DNA of 64,000 nt from Niabella pedocola (lineage in GTDB: Bacteria > Bacteroidota > Bacteroidia > Chitinophagales > Chitinophagaceae), in the NCBI RefSeq assembly GCF_021044425.1, contig NZ_JAJNEC010000003.1:434001-498000 (forward strand). The letters run 5' to 3'. The translations under genes were made by a program, and so were the position numbers. The notes beneath the pieces are model-generated. The model saw nothing but the letters and a program-made list of their open reading frames with translations, had not been told where the DNA came from and made no database searches. Of the stretch, positions 25,325-33,749 are shown piece by piece. Position 1 is the first letter of the stretch; each line of letters starts with the position of its first letter.

Positions 25325-26209
25325 CTAGTAGATTCCTAGCGCATTCCCCCGCAGCTGTTGTACATGTTGCATATAAGCAGTCACATTGTTATCCCAGTCT
25401 GCCGGGTAAGTGTAGCCCAGTTCTATTGCAATAAATTGTGCGGTACTTCTGAAAAGATCCTGCATCGCGTATACCGCCTGCCAGATCTGCGCCAGATCCG
25501 CAACCGGATAAGTGGCCAGCAACTTTTCATAGGTAGCCGGTTCGAGATAACGCTGGTAATGCTTTCCAAATTTCCCAGGGTTTACGTTGAAATGATGCCG
25601 GCAACCAATATACCAGTCTATCATTTGCAGGAGTGCGCCGCGGATCACCTGGTTGATGAGTTCCTGGGCCAGGATCACCTCCCCTCTCCAAAGACCTTTT
25701 GCCAAGCCGGCATTGGTATACCAGAATTCATTGCAACAATCAACAAAAGAGCGTTCCGAAGGTTTTTGTACCCTATATCCGGCATCGCTGGCAGGCGGCA
25801 GCGGATGGTTCGTAAAGATCCCGGTCTTATCCCATAACACTTTACAAAGACTATCTCGGGTAAACTGTTCCAACCGATCCAGGGGCACTATGGTGAGATC
25901 GATCCGGTTGCCATCTTTAAACTGCAGCAGGTAGGAAAAAGCGCCTTCCAGTTCCGGTGCAGGCGGGTACAGTTCCATTGCTTCCGGCAGCTGCATGATC
26001 ATCCGTTCGCCGAATACATCCACCCAGCCATGATCCTGCAAAAAGGACTGCAATGCATTTACCACATAAATGATATCATAATCCTGGAAGATATCCGGCG
26101 TTATATTGGGATTGGACCGCGATCCATCCTGTAATACGGCCAGTATCCGGGGATCCTTTGCCACCTCCAGTATTAATTCCATCATCTCCGCATTGCTCCT
26201 GCTTGTCAT
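25325..26209 (-). CDS. Aminoglycoside 6-adenylyltransferase, ANT(6) family
   Basis: 294 residues, the full length of ANT(6)/AadE-type enzymes. The nucleotidyltransferase signature is DGSRSNPN with the acidic pair in QDYDIIYVV, then a third acidic position in RIDLTIVPLD. The C-terminal helical half (GEVILAQELINQVIRGALLQMIDWYIG, KHYQRYLEP) is as in the family. These enzymes transfer AMP from ATP to the 6-hydroxyl of streptomycin. Convergent with arr, with its own promoter. The codon usage looks native rather than imported. Streptomycin resistance is plausible; chromosomal homologs vary in activity. Confidence 0.85.
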   Translation of the reverse strand: MTSRSNAEMMELILEVAKDPRILAVLQDGSRSNPNITPDIFQDYDIIYVVNALQSFLQDHGWVDVFGERMIMQLPEAMELYPPAPELEGAFSYLLQFKDGNRIDLTIVPLDRLEQFTRDSLCKVLWDKTGIFTNHPLPPASDAGYRVQKPSERSFVDCCNEFWYTNAGLAKGLWRGEVILAQELINQVIRGALLQMIDWYIGCRHHFNVNPGKFGKHYQRYLEPATYEKLLATYPVADLAQIWQAVYAMQDLFRSTAQFIAIELGYTYPADWDNNVTAYMQHVQQLRGNALGIY

Positions 26210-26226
26210 CGTATTACGGTTTATTC

Positions 26227-26234
26227 AAATTTAG
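26227..26234 (-). promoter_or_regulatory. -7 element for the adenylyltransferase
   Basis: Minus strand TAAATTTG, an exact TAnnTTTG match 17 bases upstream of the start codon. Confidence 0.55.
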
Positions 26235-26294
26235 GGATAATTACCGGGGAACATCGTTAAGACGTACTGCTTACCATTCTTTACCACAACGCTC

Positions 26295-27140
26295 CTAAGG
26301 TATGTTTTTCGAATGTTCTTTTAATTTTTCCAGCTCAGCCCTGCTGAGACTGGACATTCCCCGTTTATGGATCTTATCAAGAATGCGGTCAATATCCCGC
26401 TGTGCGTTATTCTTTTCCGCATTGTACCGGTCGTCCATGGAGTAATTTTTATGGTGGGTTTTAAACCAAAAATTATCTACTACCAGTAGATCCGGTCTTC
26501 TTATCATCATCCAGATAAAAGCAATGGAAGGTATCGCAATCAGTAGAATTGTAAAATAGTTGTGTACAAAAGCATCCGGCTTCATCACTAAAGCTGTAAG
26601 CATGCCAACGACCCCACCGCCCAAATGTGCATCATGTCCGATATTATTTTTACCTGAGCGGATCCCATAAATGGAAAACAGCACGTAAAGGATCCCGTAC
26701 AGCCAACCCGGAATGGTGAATGGAAGTCCAAAGAAACCAATCCCAATACCCGGGAACAGGGCAATCGCCGCAAAAATGATCCCGCAAATAGCTCCGGAGG
26801 CGCCCACTGCGCTGTAATCCCCGTGATGCCGGTGGATCAGCAAAGAAAGCAGCCCGCCACCGATCAGTCCCGAAAAATAGATAATCAAGAACCGCAGGCC
26901 ACCGAGGTGATCTCCGATCAGCCCGCAGAAAGCATAAAGACTGATCATATTAAAAATAAGATGTAGCCAGCTAACATGCAGGAACCCCGATGTAACCAGA
27001 CGTTTATAATCTTTGCGAACCAGTATTGGATCTATCTCAAACTGATAACTATCAAAAAAGGTCCGATTGGTAAATCCCTTGTAGGAAAAAAGAATATTCA
27101 ACAGGATCAGCAGGAGCACAATGATGCCGGTATCAGTCAT
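26295..27140 (-). CDS. Rhomboid-family intramembrane serine protease
   Basis: 281 residues. Six hydrophobic helices carry the rhomboid motifs: HLIFNM in helix 2, the catalytic Ser in GASGAICG (helix 4) and the catalytic His in HLGGG (helix 6). It cleaves transmembrane substrates within the membrane. The C-terminal ~70 residues are a polar, charged cytoplasmic tail (AEKNNAQRDIDRILDKIHKRG, then ELEKLKEHSKN) like that seen in other Bacteroidota rhomboids. Substrate unknown. Monocistronic. Confidence 0.87.
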   Translation of the reverse strand: MTDTGIIVLLLILLNILFSYKGFTNRTFFDSYQFEIDPILVRKDYKRLVTSGFLHVSWLHLIFNMISLYAFCGLIGDHLGGLRFLIIYFSGLIGGGLLSLLIHRHHGDYSAVGASGAICGIIFAAIALFPGIGIGFFGLPFTIPGWLYGILYVLFSIYGIRSGKNNIGHDAHLGGGVVGMLTALVMKPDAFVHNYFTILLIAIPSIAFIWMMIRRPDLLVVDNFWFKTHHKNYSMDDRYNAEKNNAQRDIDRILDKIHKRGMSSLSRAELEKLKEHSKNIP

Positions 27141-27169
27141 GAGCAGGGTGGTTTAATCATTTTTCTAAT

Positions 27170-27177
27170 CAAAAATA
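27170..27177 (-). promoter_or_regulatory. -7 element for the rhomboid gene
   Basis: Minus strand TATTTTTG matches TAnnTTTG 29 bases upstream of the start codon. Confidence 0.5.
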
Positions 27178-27429
27178 CGCGAACGCTTGCATTTATATGC
27201 AGGAATGACACAGCAACTTCCCGGAAGTTGTTCTTCTGATAAAAAAACAGTAACTAAAAGTTCGCACTTATTATCCAATAGCTTGGGTGCATATCCCTAG
27301 GGTTGTTGCAATACGTACTCCATATATATTAAAAATGTGTAAATTTATAATAGCAGTAGGTCTTTATTTTGGCAAAGGCTTCATTCGCGGACCTACTGCC
27401 CTGCATTCCGTACCATTTAACACGCAGCT

Positions 27430-27993
27430 ATGAAACGTAGTTATTTTATTTCTGCAGTGCTTACAGCTATTCCGCTTTTCACATGGATGAAGATAAAGGC
27501 CACCCATGTGCTGCAGACGGTAAAGGGGTTTAAAGTTCCCGCCGGACAGGCCCGGTTTGGTGTTCATTACAACATGAAAGGCGTTACCCTGAACCGGCTG
27601 GACATTAAAATATCGGGTAAGGACACCGATGGCAGGCTGGCTGTTTTTGAGCAAACAAGTCTCACCTATAAAGGCGGACCACCCCTGCATATCCACCTGA
27701 ATCAGGACGAATGGTTTTATGTGCTGGAAGGAAAATACCGGTTCCAGGTGGGAGACGATCTATACGATATGCACGCAGGCGATACCATTTTTTTGCCTCG
27801 CCAGGTGCCGCACGCATTTATCCAGCTTACGGAAAAGGCCAGTGTGATTGTTTCCTACTGTCCCGCCGGCCGTATGGAGGATTTCTTTGCGGTAACCAGC
27901 CAGTGGGCAATCGCTCCTACCAAAGAAGCCATCGCCGGTGTATTTGCAGATCATGAAATGAAAGTAGTAGGCCCCCCGTTAAAAGCAGATTGA
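27430..27993 (+). CDS. Exported or membrane-anchored cupin-domain protein
   Basis: 187 residues. The first ~24 residues are a hydrophobic signal-like segment (YFISAVLTAIPLFTWMKIKA). The cupin motif 1 is PPLHIHLNQDEWFYVLEGKYRFQVG (His-His-Glu) and motif 2 is DTIFLPRQVPHAFIQL, so a metal site is probably formed. The family includes quercetin-dioxygenase-like and sugar isomerase-like proteins; activity cannot be assigned. It is convergent with the heparinase-like gene (24 bp apart). Confidence 0.75.
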   Translation: MKRSYFISAVLTAIPLFTWMKIKATHVLQTVKGFKVPAGQARFGVHYNMKGVTLNRLDIKISGKDTDGRLAVFEQTSLTYKGGPPLHIHLNQDEWFYVLEGKYRFQVGDDLYDMHAGDTIFLPRQVPHAFIQLTEKASVIVSYCPAGRMEDFFAVTSQWAIAPTKEAIAGVFADHEMKVVGPPLKAD

Positions 27994-28017
27994 GCTCTTC
28001 TATGGCGGCCCAAATCG

Positions 28018-29895
28018 TTATCTCCAGTCCTTGAGCGGTACAATCTTGGCATCCACCTTTGATGCATTATTTTCCGGAACCAGTCGCACCACAAAACGTT
28101 TTTTACCGGATGCCGGAAGCTTCGTTTCAAAGCCTACCAGTACGGTGCCCGGGTTGGGCGCATCGTAATCAGTGGCGGTCGCCGTACTCCAGGTTTTTAC
28201 AGTAACCGGCTGATCGGAAACAACCTGCATCAGCAGCGTTTTGCCGTTCTTTTTTAGTACCAATTCGTTGGATGATTTAACCTCTACATCGGCCGGGGTT
28301 AACATACGCCACTGCATATTTACGGCATGATCGCCGGTTTCAATCTCGTCCTGTATCAGTCCATACGCCTTATCCTTCAGAGCTACTCCGCGTACCGCTT
28401 GTTTTATCTGTCCTTTGTATACGGGCAACAGATCCGACTGAGCGAAACTGAACTCCGGCCGGTTACCATACCGGGTAATAGCGGTTACCCCTTCCATACG
28501 TTGCAAACTGTCGTCAAACGTAAGGGTACTATGTGCATAATTGGTATAGCGAAAAACCGTCCACCGCGGGGAGTTTTGTGTGCGCAGCCAGATGTTCAGT
28601 CCTTTTGATTCCAGCGATTCATAGTTCTGCATGCCGAAATCCATTCCCCAACGAACGCCTTCCGCTTCAAATACGAAAGAACCCTCATCCATATGCGCAT
28701 GGTTCACAAAGGGAGAACCGGCTTTAAAACCCAGGAACAATGCATCCGGGTTGGTCCAGCTGGTGCGCATCATTACCACGGGACTGGCACCACCACCCTC
28801 CCAGAAGGTTTTCTCTGGTGGGGTAACGCCGGCTGCCGCCAGCTGTTTGCCCCAGATAAGTAAGGTTGGTAAAAAACGATCGCCTTCCAATGCCCGCTTG
28901 TTTTTATCATTGTGCAGGTATTGCAACTCGTTCCAGGCCAGCGAAGGTCTTTTTAATTTTTTTGCAAACCAGAACATCGCCCCGTTGGATTCGGCACCCG
29001 GACCGGAATCGGCATAATTAAACGGAAGTCCGCTGGGAGTGATCATATGCTGGAAATAATCCGCTGTTTTCAAAAAACCCGGTAAGGCGCTCAGTCCTTC
29101 ATCGCTCCCTGTTAACTGTTCGAGGGCATCGAGAAAAAATACATTATAAGTCGTTCCATAACTCCAGTACCCATAGCCCTCTGGATAAGCGCCATCCGGT
29201 GCATATTGTTTCATAGGGATCTTTATCGATTCAATAGCGCGGCGGATCACCTGGCTGCATTGCTCCGGTGCGGATTCATAAATGGCCCAGGCTCCATAAG
29301 CCAACCCGGTATTGCAAACCTGGTTCCAGTTGTTTTCAACCCTGAGCCAATAGTTATATTTCGAATCCAAAGAAGTGCGGATCCCTTTTTCGAGGATCGC
29401 ATCTTTGATCTTCGTTCTCGCATCCGGGGAGAGCTCGTTGTATAACCAGTCGTATCCGATAGCCGCCGCCATGGTCATTTCCGCCACATCCAGGTAATGT
29501 GTGGGATTCCAGTCTGCAAAGGAACTGATCGTTAATAATTGTTGTACTGCTGCATCCCTGTAGGTTTTATTCCCCGTCATCCGCCAGGCATAGGAAAGAA
29601 AAAAGATCCGCCGGATGGCTTCCCGTGAAACCGAGAGCAAGCGCTTCCCGATTTTTTTATGCTCCAGTGGTGCTGCGGCACAGATGCGGTCGGATGCATC
29701 CAAAAGCAACTGGTGCACGCGCCTCAGGTCCGGGTTCCGATCCATTGCCAGCTTTACCTGTGCTTCTTCGCCATTGGTGAGCAGCAAACGCGGATGCGCC
29801 TTCCCGGATACTCCGTCCATCATGTTTTTTTGCGAAAAAGCAGGGGTGCCCAATAAAAACAGCAACCAGCAAATCATGTGCGCAATCGGTTTCAT
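28018..29895 (-). CDS. Heparinase II/III-family polysaccharide lyase
   Basis: 625 residues with a Sec signal ending PAFSQ. The N-terminal ~340 residues form an alpha-helical toroid (YLDVAEMTMAAAIGYDWLYNELSPD, VENNWNQVCNTGLAYGAWA). The C-terminal beta-sandwich starts near 370 and contains the family segment SPFVNHAHMDEGSFVFEAEGVRWGMDFGMQNYESL. Such lyases cleave uronate-containing polysaccharides by beta-elimination. It is divergent from a GH88 unsaturated-uronyl hydrolase, which would act on the unsaturated ends it produces. No SusC/SusD pair is in the window. Substrate (alginate, heparin-like or plant uronan) is not decided. Confidence 0.8.
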   Translation of the reverse strand: MKPIAHMICWLLFLLGTPAFSQKNMMDGVSGKAHPRLLLTNGEEAQVKLAMDRNPDLRRVHQLLLDASDRICAAAPLEHKKIGKRLLSVSREAIRRIFFLSYAWRMTGNKTYRDAAVQQLLTISSFADWNPTHYLDVAEMTMAAAIGYDWLYNELSPDARTKIKDAILEKGIRTSLDSKYNYWLRVENNWNQVCNTGLAYGAWAIYESAPEQCSQVIRRAIESIKIPMKQYAPDGAYPEGYGYWSYGTTYNVFFLDALEQLTGSDEGLSALPGFLKTADYFQHMITPSGLPFNYADSGPGAESNGAMFWFAKKLKRPSLAWNELQYLHNDKNKRALEGDRFLPTLLIWGKQLAAAGVTPPEKTFWEGGGASPVVMMRTSWTNPDALFLGFKAGSPFVNHAHMDEGSFVFEAEGVRWGMDFGMQNYESLESKGLNIWLRTQNSPRWTVFRYTNYAHSTLTFDDSLQRMEGVTAITRYGNRPEFSFAQSDLLPVYKGQIKQAVRGVALKDKAYGLIQDEIETGDHAVNMQWRMLTPADVEVKSSNELVLKKNGKTLLMQVVSDQPVTVKTWSTATATDYDAPNPGTVLVGFETKLPASGKKRFVVRLVPENNASKVDAKIVPLKDWR

Positions 29896-30002
29896 AACTC
29901 CAGTTTTGGAACTAAAAATACTTAAGTAATCAGGATTATTACCAGAACCTTTTATTTTTTATTATTTTGCCCGTTGATCTTTTAATTTTTAAACTTCTGT
30001 TA

Positions 30003-31190
30003 ATGAAATGCTTTCTTAAACTGGGTATTGCTGCCGGGCTGATGTGTTGTTTTTTAACTGCAGGTGCTCAAAAAGATATGCGAGCGCTTATTAAAAAAGA
30101 CGCGGCTTTTGCAGCCAGTCAGTACAAATTGCTGATGAAAAATATACCGGCCGATAAAATGCCCCAAAATTATGATCCGGCTAAAGATCAGCTGGTAACT
30201 TCTGCTACCGATTGGTGGACGAGTGGATTTTATCCCGGTACCCTATGGCTGATCTACAAAGCAACCAAGGACCCGCAGATCCTGGCCGAAGCCAAACAAC
30301 GGCTGGTACTAGAGGAACCGATCAAATATTACACTGGGAACCATGATATTGGTTTTATGATCTTTTGCAGTTTTGGCAATGCTTATGCCATTACAAAAGC
30401 CCCTCATTACAAAGAAGTGATCCTTACCGCGGCGGAAACCGCCACCAAGCGGTACAAACCGGGGATGAAAGCCATCCAGTCATGGAATAAAAGTAAAAAA
30501 TTCAACGCCCCGGTGATCATAGATAATATGATGAACCTGGAAATGCTGGAATGGGCTTCCCGTAACGGCGGCAGCAAACGGCTGGCCGAAATTGCAGAGA
30601 ACCATGCCAACACAACATTAAAAAATCATTTTCGCCCGGATGGCAGCAGCTATCATGCCGTAGATTATGATACCGCTACCGGTGCGGTTTTAAAGAAGGT
30701 TACACACCAGGGATATGCCGATGAATCGGCCTGGGCGCGCGGACAGGCCTGGGGGCTCTATGGTTATACCATGATGTATCGTTTTACAAAAAAGCCGGAA
30801 TACCTGGCCCATGCACATAAGATCGCAGCGTTTATCCTGAATCATCCGAACCTGCCAAAAGATAAAGTACCTTACTGGGATTTCAATGCACCGGATATTC
30901 CAGCAGCTCCGCGGGATGTATCTGCTGCAGCGGTAATGGCTTCTGCCCTGCTGGAGCTGGCCCAATACAGCAATCCGCAACAAAAAGCAACCTACGTAGC
31001 AAACGCGGCAACCATGATCCGCTCAATGTCCGCCATCTATAAATCCAAGCCGGGCGGCAGCAAGGGATTTATCCTCACGCAGAGTGTTGGGCATTTGCCG
31101 GGAAAATCGGAAGTAAATGTATCGCTGTCTTATGCCGACTATTATTATATGGAGGCGCTGGACAGGTATAAACAGTGGGTGTTGAAATAG
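30003..31190 (+). CDS. Glycoside hydrolase family 88 (unsaturated glucuronyl hydrolase)
   Basis: 395 residues from the ATG at 30003, which gives a proper Sec signal (MKCFLKLGIAAGLMCCFLT ending AGAQ); the frame upstream to 29967 is ignored. GH88 features include TDWWTSGFYPGTLWLIY, GNHDIGFMIFCSFGNAY with a catalytic Asp, and HQGYADESAWARGQAWGLYGY. The enzyme hydrates and releases delta-4,5-unsaturated uronic acids made by lyases. It is divergent from the heparinase-like lyase, which fits a two-step degradation in the periplasm. A REP-like element follows the gene. Confidence 0.87.
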   Translation: MKCFLKLGIAAGLMCCFLTAGAQKDMRALIKKDAAFAASQYKLLMKNIPADKMPQNYDPAKDQLVTSATDWWTSGFYPGTLWLIYKATKDPQILAEAKQRLVLEEPIKYYTGNHDIGFMIFCSFGNAYAITKAPHYKEVILTAAETATKRYKPGMKAIQSWNKSKKFNAPVIIDNMMNLEMLEWASRNGGSKRLAEIAENHANTTLKNHFRPDGSSYHAVDYDTATGAVLKKVTHQGYADESAWARGQAWGLYGYTMMYRFTKKPEYLAHAHKIAAFILNHPNLPKDKVPYWDFNAPDIPAAPRDVSAAAVMASALLELAQYSNPQQKATYVANAATMIRSMSAIYKSKPGGSKGFILTQSVGHLPGKSEVNVSLSYADYYYMEALDRYKQWVLK

Positions 31191-31258
31191 GCCTGCTGCC
31201 TGTGGCAAATTCCGGTACCGGTCCATATGCGGCACCGCTTAATATACTGCAAAAAAAA

Positions 31259-31376
31259 GGCTGTATCAAGGTCATTCTGGAATGTCATCCTGAACTTGGT
31301 TCAGGATCCGCTTTACTACTATAATGCTGAAACAAGTTCAGCATGACAATGCGATGTAAACAGCTTTGATACAGCC
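31259..31376. repeat. REP/BIME-like doublet inside flanking inverted repeats
   Basis: Outer arms GGCTGTATCAA (31259-31269) and its exact complement (31366-31376) enclose two hairpins: TCCTGAAC/GTTCAGGA (31288-31306) and ATGCTGAA/TTCAGCAT (31324-31344). TGTCAT and ATGACA flank the pair. It resembles the CCTGAAC/GTTCAGG repeats scattered in Bacteroidota genomes and may serve as a bidirectional terminator for the GH88 and galK genes. Confidence 0.65.
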
Positions 31377-31396
31377 CCTTTTATACACTACATTTC

Positions 31397-32557
31397 TTAC
31401 ACTAACGTACGTACTCCTTCTGCGATCACAGAGGAAAATACGCCCGGCTTATAGCCTATTTTTTCTTCATACGCCGCTGTTACCTTTTCTGCAAAATCAT
31501 CAAAGCTTTCCTGTTTGATCAGTGCAATGGCGCAACCACCAAAACCGGCGCCGGTCATGCGTGCACCGATACAATCTTCGTAGGTTCTGCAAAAATCAAC
31601 TATGCTATCCAGTTCGATCCCGGATACTTCATACAGCTGCTGCAGTGAATCATGCGAAGCATACATCAATTTTCCAAATGTTTCGATATCACCGCTGGTA
31701 AGCGCATCCTTTGCTTTTTTCACCCGCTCATTCTCTGTGATCACGTGCAGGGCCCGTTTTTCCAGTACCGGGTCATTTAGCAGCCCCTTTTCTTGTTCAA
31801 AATCATCCACGCTGATCTCTACCAGGTGCTGCACCGGAAATTTGTCCTGCAGCCGTTTCAATGCTTCCCGGCATTCGCTGAAGCGTTCGTTGTATTTGGA
31901 TTCTACCAGCTTGCGGGGTTTATTGCTATTGATGATCGCCAGTACATAATCGCCAATCTCAAATGGCAGGTATTCATATTCCAGCGTATCGGTATTTAAT
32001 AAAACAGCATGCGCTTCCTTTCCTACGGCCACAGCAAACTGATCCATGATACCGCTGTTGAGTCCCATAAAATCGTTCTCCACTCTTTTACCCAACAGCG
32101 CCAGGTCTACTTTTGAAAGTCCGCCGTTAAACATTTCGTTTAATGCAAAGGCGGTCAATACTTCAATCGAGGCACTGGACGATAGTCCGGATCCAATGGG
32201 AAGATTACCCGAAAACAGGAAATCAAGCCCCGTGATCTCCTTGCCCTTTTGCTGAAACTCATGGAGTACACCTAGCGGATAGTTAAACCATTCCGGTCCC
32301 TGTTTGCTATATCCATCCTGGCTAAAAGCGATCTCCGCAGATTCGGGGAAATCCAGTGCGTGAAAACGGAATTTCCGGTCTTCATTTTTCGCCACCAGCA
32401 ACGTGGTCCCCAAAGAAATGGCACAGGGCATTACCTGTCCGCCATTGTAATCAATATGTTCCCCGATCAGGTTTACGCGGCCCGGACAAAAGAAAATATG
32501 CTCCGGTTGTTTATGGTAAATTTTTTCAAATTCTTTTTGCAAATCTCCAATGGTCAT
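31397..32557 (-). CDS. galK: Galactokinase
   Basis: 386 residues, the normal length. GHMP-kinase signatures are complete: the galactokinase motif GRVNLIGEHIDYNGG, ATP-binding PIGSGLSSSASIEV, and the C-terminal GARMTGAGFGGCAIALI. It phosphorylates galactose at C1 in the Leloir pathway. It is divergent from galM with only 35 bp between start codons, so both probably share a control region. Confidence 0.95.
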   Translation of the reverse strand: MTIGDLQKEFEKIYHKQPEHIFFCPGRVNLIGEHIDYNGGQVMPCAISLGTTLLVAKNEDRKFRFHALDFPESAEIAFSQDGYSKQGPEWFNYPLGVLHEFQQKGKEITGLDFLFSGNLPIGSGLSSSASIEVLTAFALNEMFNGGLSKVDLALLGKRVENDFMGLNSGIMDQFAVAVGKEAHAVLLNTDTLEYEYLPFEIGDYVLAIINSNKPRKLVESKYNERFSECREALKRLQDKFPVQHLVEISVDDFEQEKGLLNDPVLEKRALHVITENERVKKAKDALTSGDIETFGKLMYASHDSLQQLYEVSGIELDSIVDFCRTYEDCIGARMTGAGFGGCAIALIKQESFDDFAEKVTAAYEEKIGYKPGVFSSVIAEGVRTLV

Positions 32558-32577
32558 AACAATTATATTATTTTTAT

Positions 32578-32585
32578 CAAAATTA
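32578..32585 (-). promoter_or_regulatory. -7 element for galK
   Basis: Minus strand TAATTTTG, an exact TAnnTTTG match 20 bases before the galK start and 7 bases before the divergent galM start. Confidence 0.55.
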
Positions 32586-32592
32586 AACGTTC

Positions 32593-33633
32593 ATGATTGA
32601 AATAACTGAGCAGCTTGCTACGCAGCACCCCAACGGAAAAGATGTGTATGTGTTCACCCTCAAAAACGGTTCCGGTACAGAAGCAACGGTTACGAATTAC
32701 GGCGCCATTATCATGTCGATAAAAGTACGGAAATCGGATGGAACTTTTAATGATATTGTTTTAGGATTTGATACCCCGCAGGAATACTGGTCGGAAGCAT
32801 ACTTTAAAAACTACCCTTACTATGGAGCCGCTATCGGGCGTTATGCTAACCGGATCAACCACGCGGCGATCACTATTGATGGCAGGGATTATCCTTTAAA
32901 CAGTACCAATCCCGGTTATCAGCTGCACGGTGGCGTGGAAGGCTTCGACAAAAAAGTATGGGATAAGGTTTCTGCAACCGATGGTCATGTGGTATTGCAA
33001 TATATAAGCCCGGATGGTGAAGAGGGCTACCCGGGGAACCTTACCGTACAGATCATTTTTTCATTGAACGAGGATAATGAGTTCAGCTACGAATACCGGG
33101 CAACAACCGATCAGCCAACGGCGGTAAATATTACGCACCACAGTTATTTTAACCTCAATAACGGCCAGGGCCGCATCGACCAGCAGCACCTCCGCATCCA
33201 TGCTTCCAATTACCTGGAACAGGACGCCAACTATTGTACTACAGGAAACGTACTTCCGGTAAAGGGTACACGGAATGATTTCAGCAACTGGCAGGAAACC
33301 GGGAATATTGAAAACCCGGAACAAGGTATCGATATCAGTTATCCGCTCGATAGCCCGGGCATACACCAGGTGGCAGCTGAGGCCTGGTGCGATGAAGAAG
33401 CCGTAAAATTAGAAGTATATACGACCGAACCGCTGGTACATCTTTACAACAGTTATGGTTCTCCGGAGATCAAAGGGAAAAACGGTCAGCAATATACCGC
33501 CTTCTCTGCTTTCTGTTTTGAAACACAGGTACATCCCAATGCGATCAATATTCCTTCCTTCCCAAATACGATCTTGCGCCCGGGCGAAGTGTATCAAACA
33601 AAGACAACGTACAGGCTTACGGAGAAGGGATAG
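32593..33633 (+). CDS. galM: Aldose 1-epimerase (galactose mutarotase)
   Basis: 346 residues. The mutarotase motifs include the substrate-binding IGRYANRI, the catalytic His in NITHHSYFNLN, and a late acidic segment (FCFETQVHPNAINIPSFP) with the catalytic Glu. It interconverts alpha- and beta-galactose before GalK. It is divergent from galK. No signal peptide, so it acts in the cytoplasm. Confidence 0.93.
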   Translation: MIEITEQLATQHPNGKDVYVFTLKNGSGTEATVTNYGAIIMSIKVRKSDGTFNDIVLGFDTPQEYWSEAYFKNYPYYGAAIGRYANRINHAAITIDGRDYPLNSTNPGYQLHGGVEGFDKKVWDKVSATDGHVVLQYISPDGEEGYPGNLTVQIIFSLNEDNEFSYEYRATTDQPTAVNITHHSYFNLNNGQGRIDQQHLRIHASNYLEQDANYCTTGNVLPVKGTRNDFSNWQETGNIENPEQGIDISYPLDSPGIHQVAAEAWCDEEAVKLEVYTTEPLVHLYNSYGSPEIKGKNGQQYTAFSAFCFETQVHPNAINIPSFPNTILRPGEVYQTKTTYRLTEKG

Positions 33634-33643
33634 CAGCGAGAAT

Positions 33644-33728
33644 CGAGATTTGAGAAATCAATTGACTAATTGCCGGTACACAGGTTCCTGTGGTACCAGT
33701 CAACTACAATGTACTTTCTCAAATCTCG
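33644..33728. repeat. Nested inverted-repeat element between galM and the alcohol dehydrogenase
   Basis: A perfect 14-bp outer arm (CGAGATTTGAGAAA at 33644-33657, complement at 33715-33728) encloses TTGACT/AGTCAA and an imperfect GGTACACAGG/CCTGTGGTACC hairpin. Nearly the whole convergent gap can fold. It probably acts as a bidirectional terminator, or it is a small non-autonomous mobile element. Confidence 0.6.
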
Positions 33729-33749
33729 GATCTCAAATCTGCACCACTT

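Noticed and set aside
31259..33728. CRISPR array
   Set aside because: The two repeat elements are palindromic doublets, not direct repeats with regular spacers.
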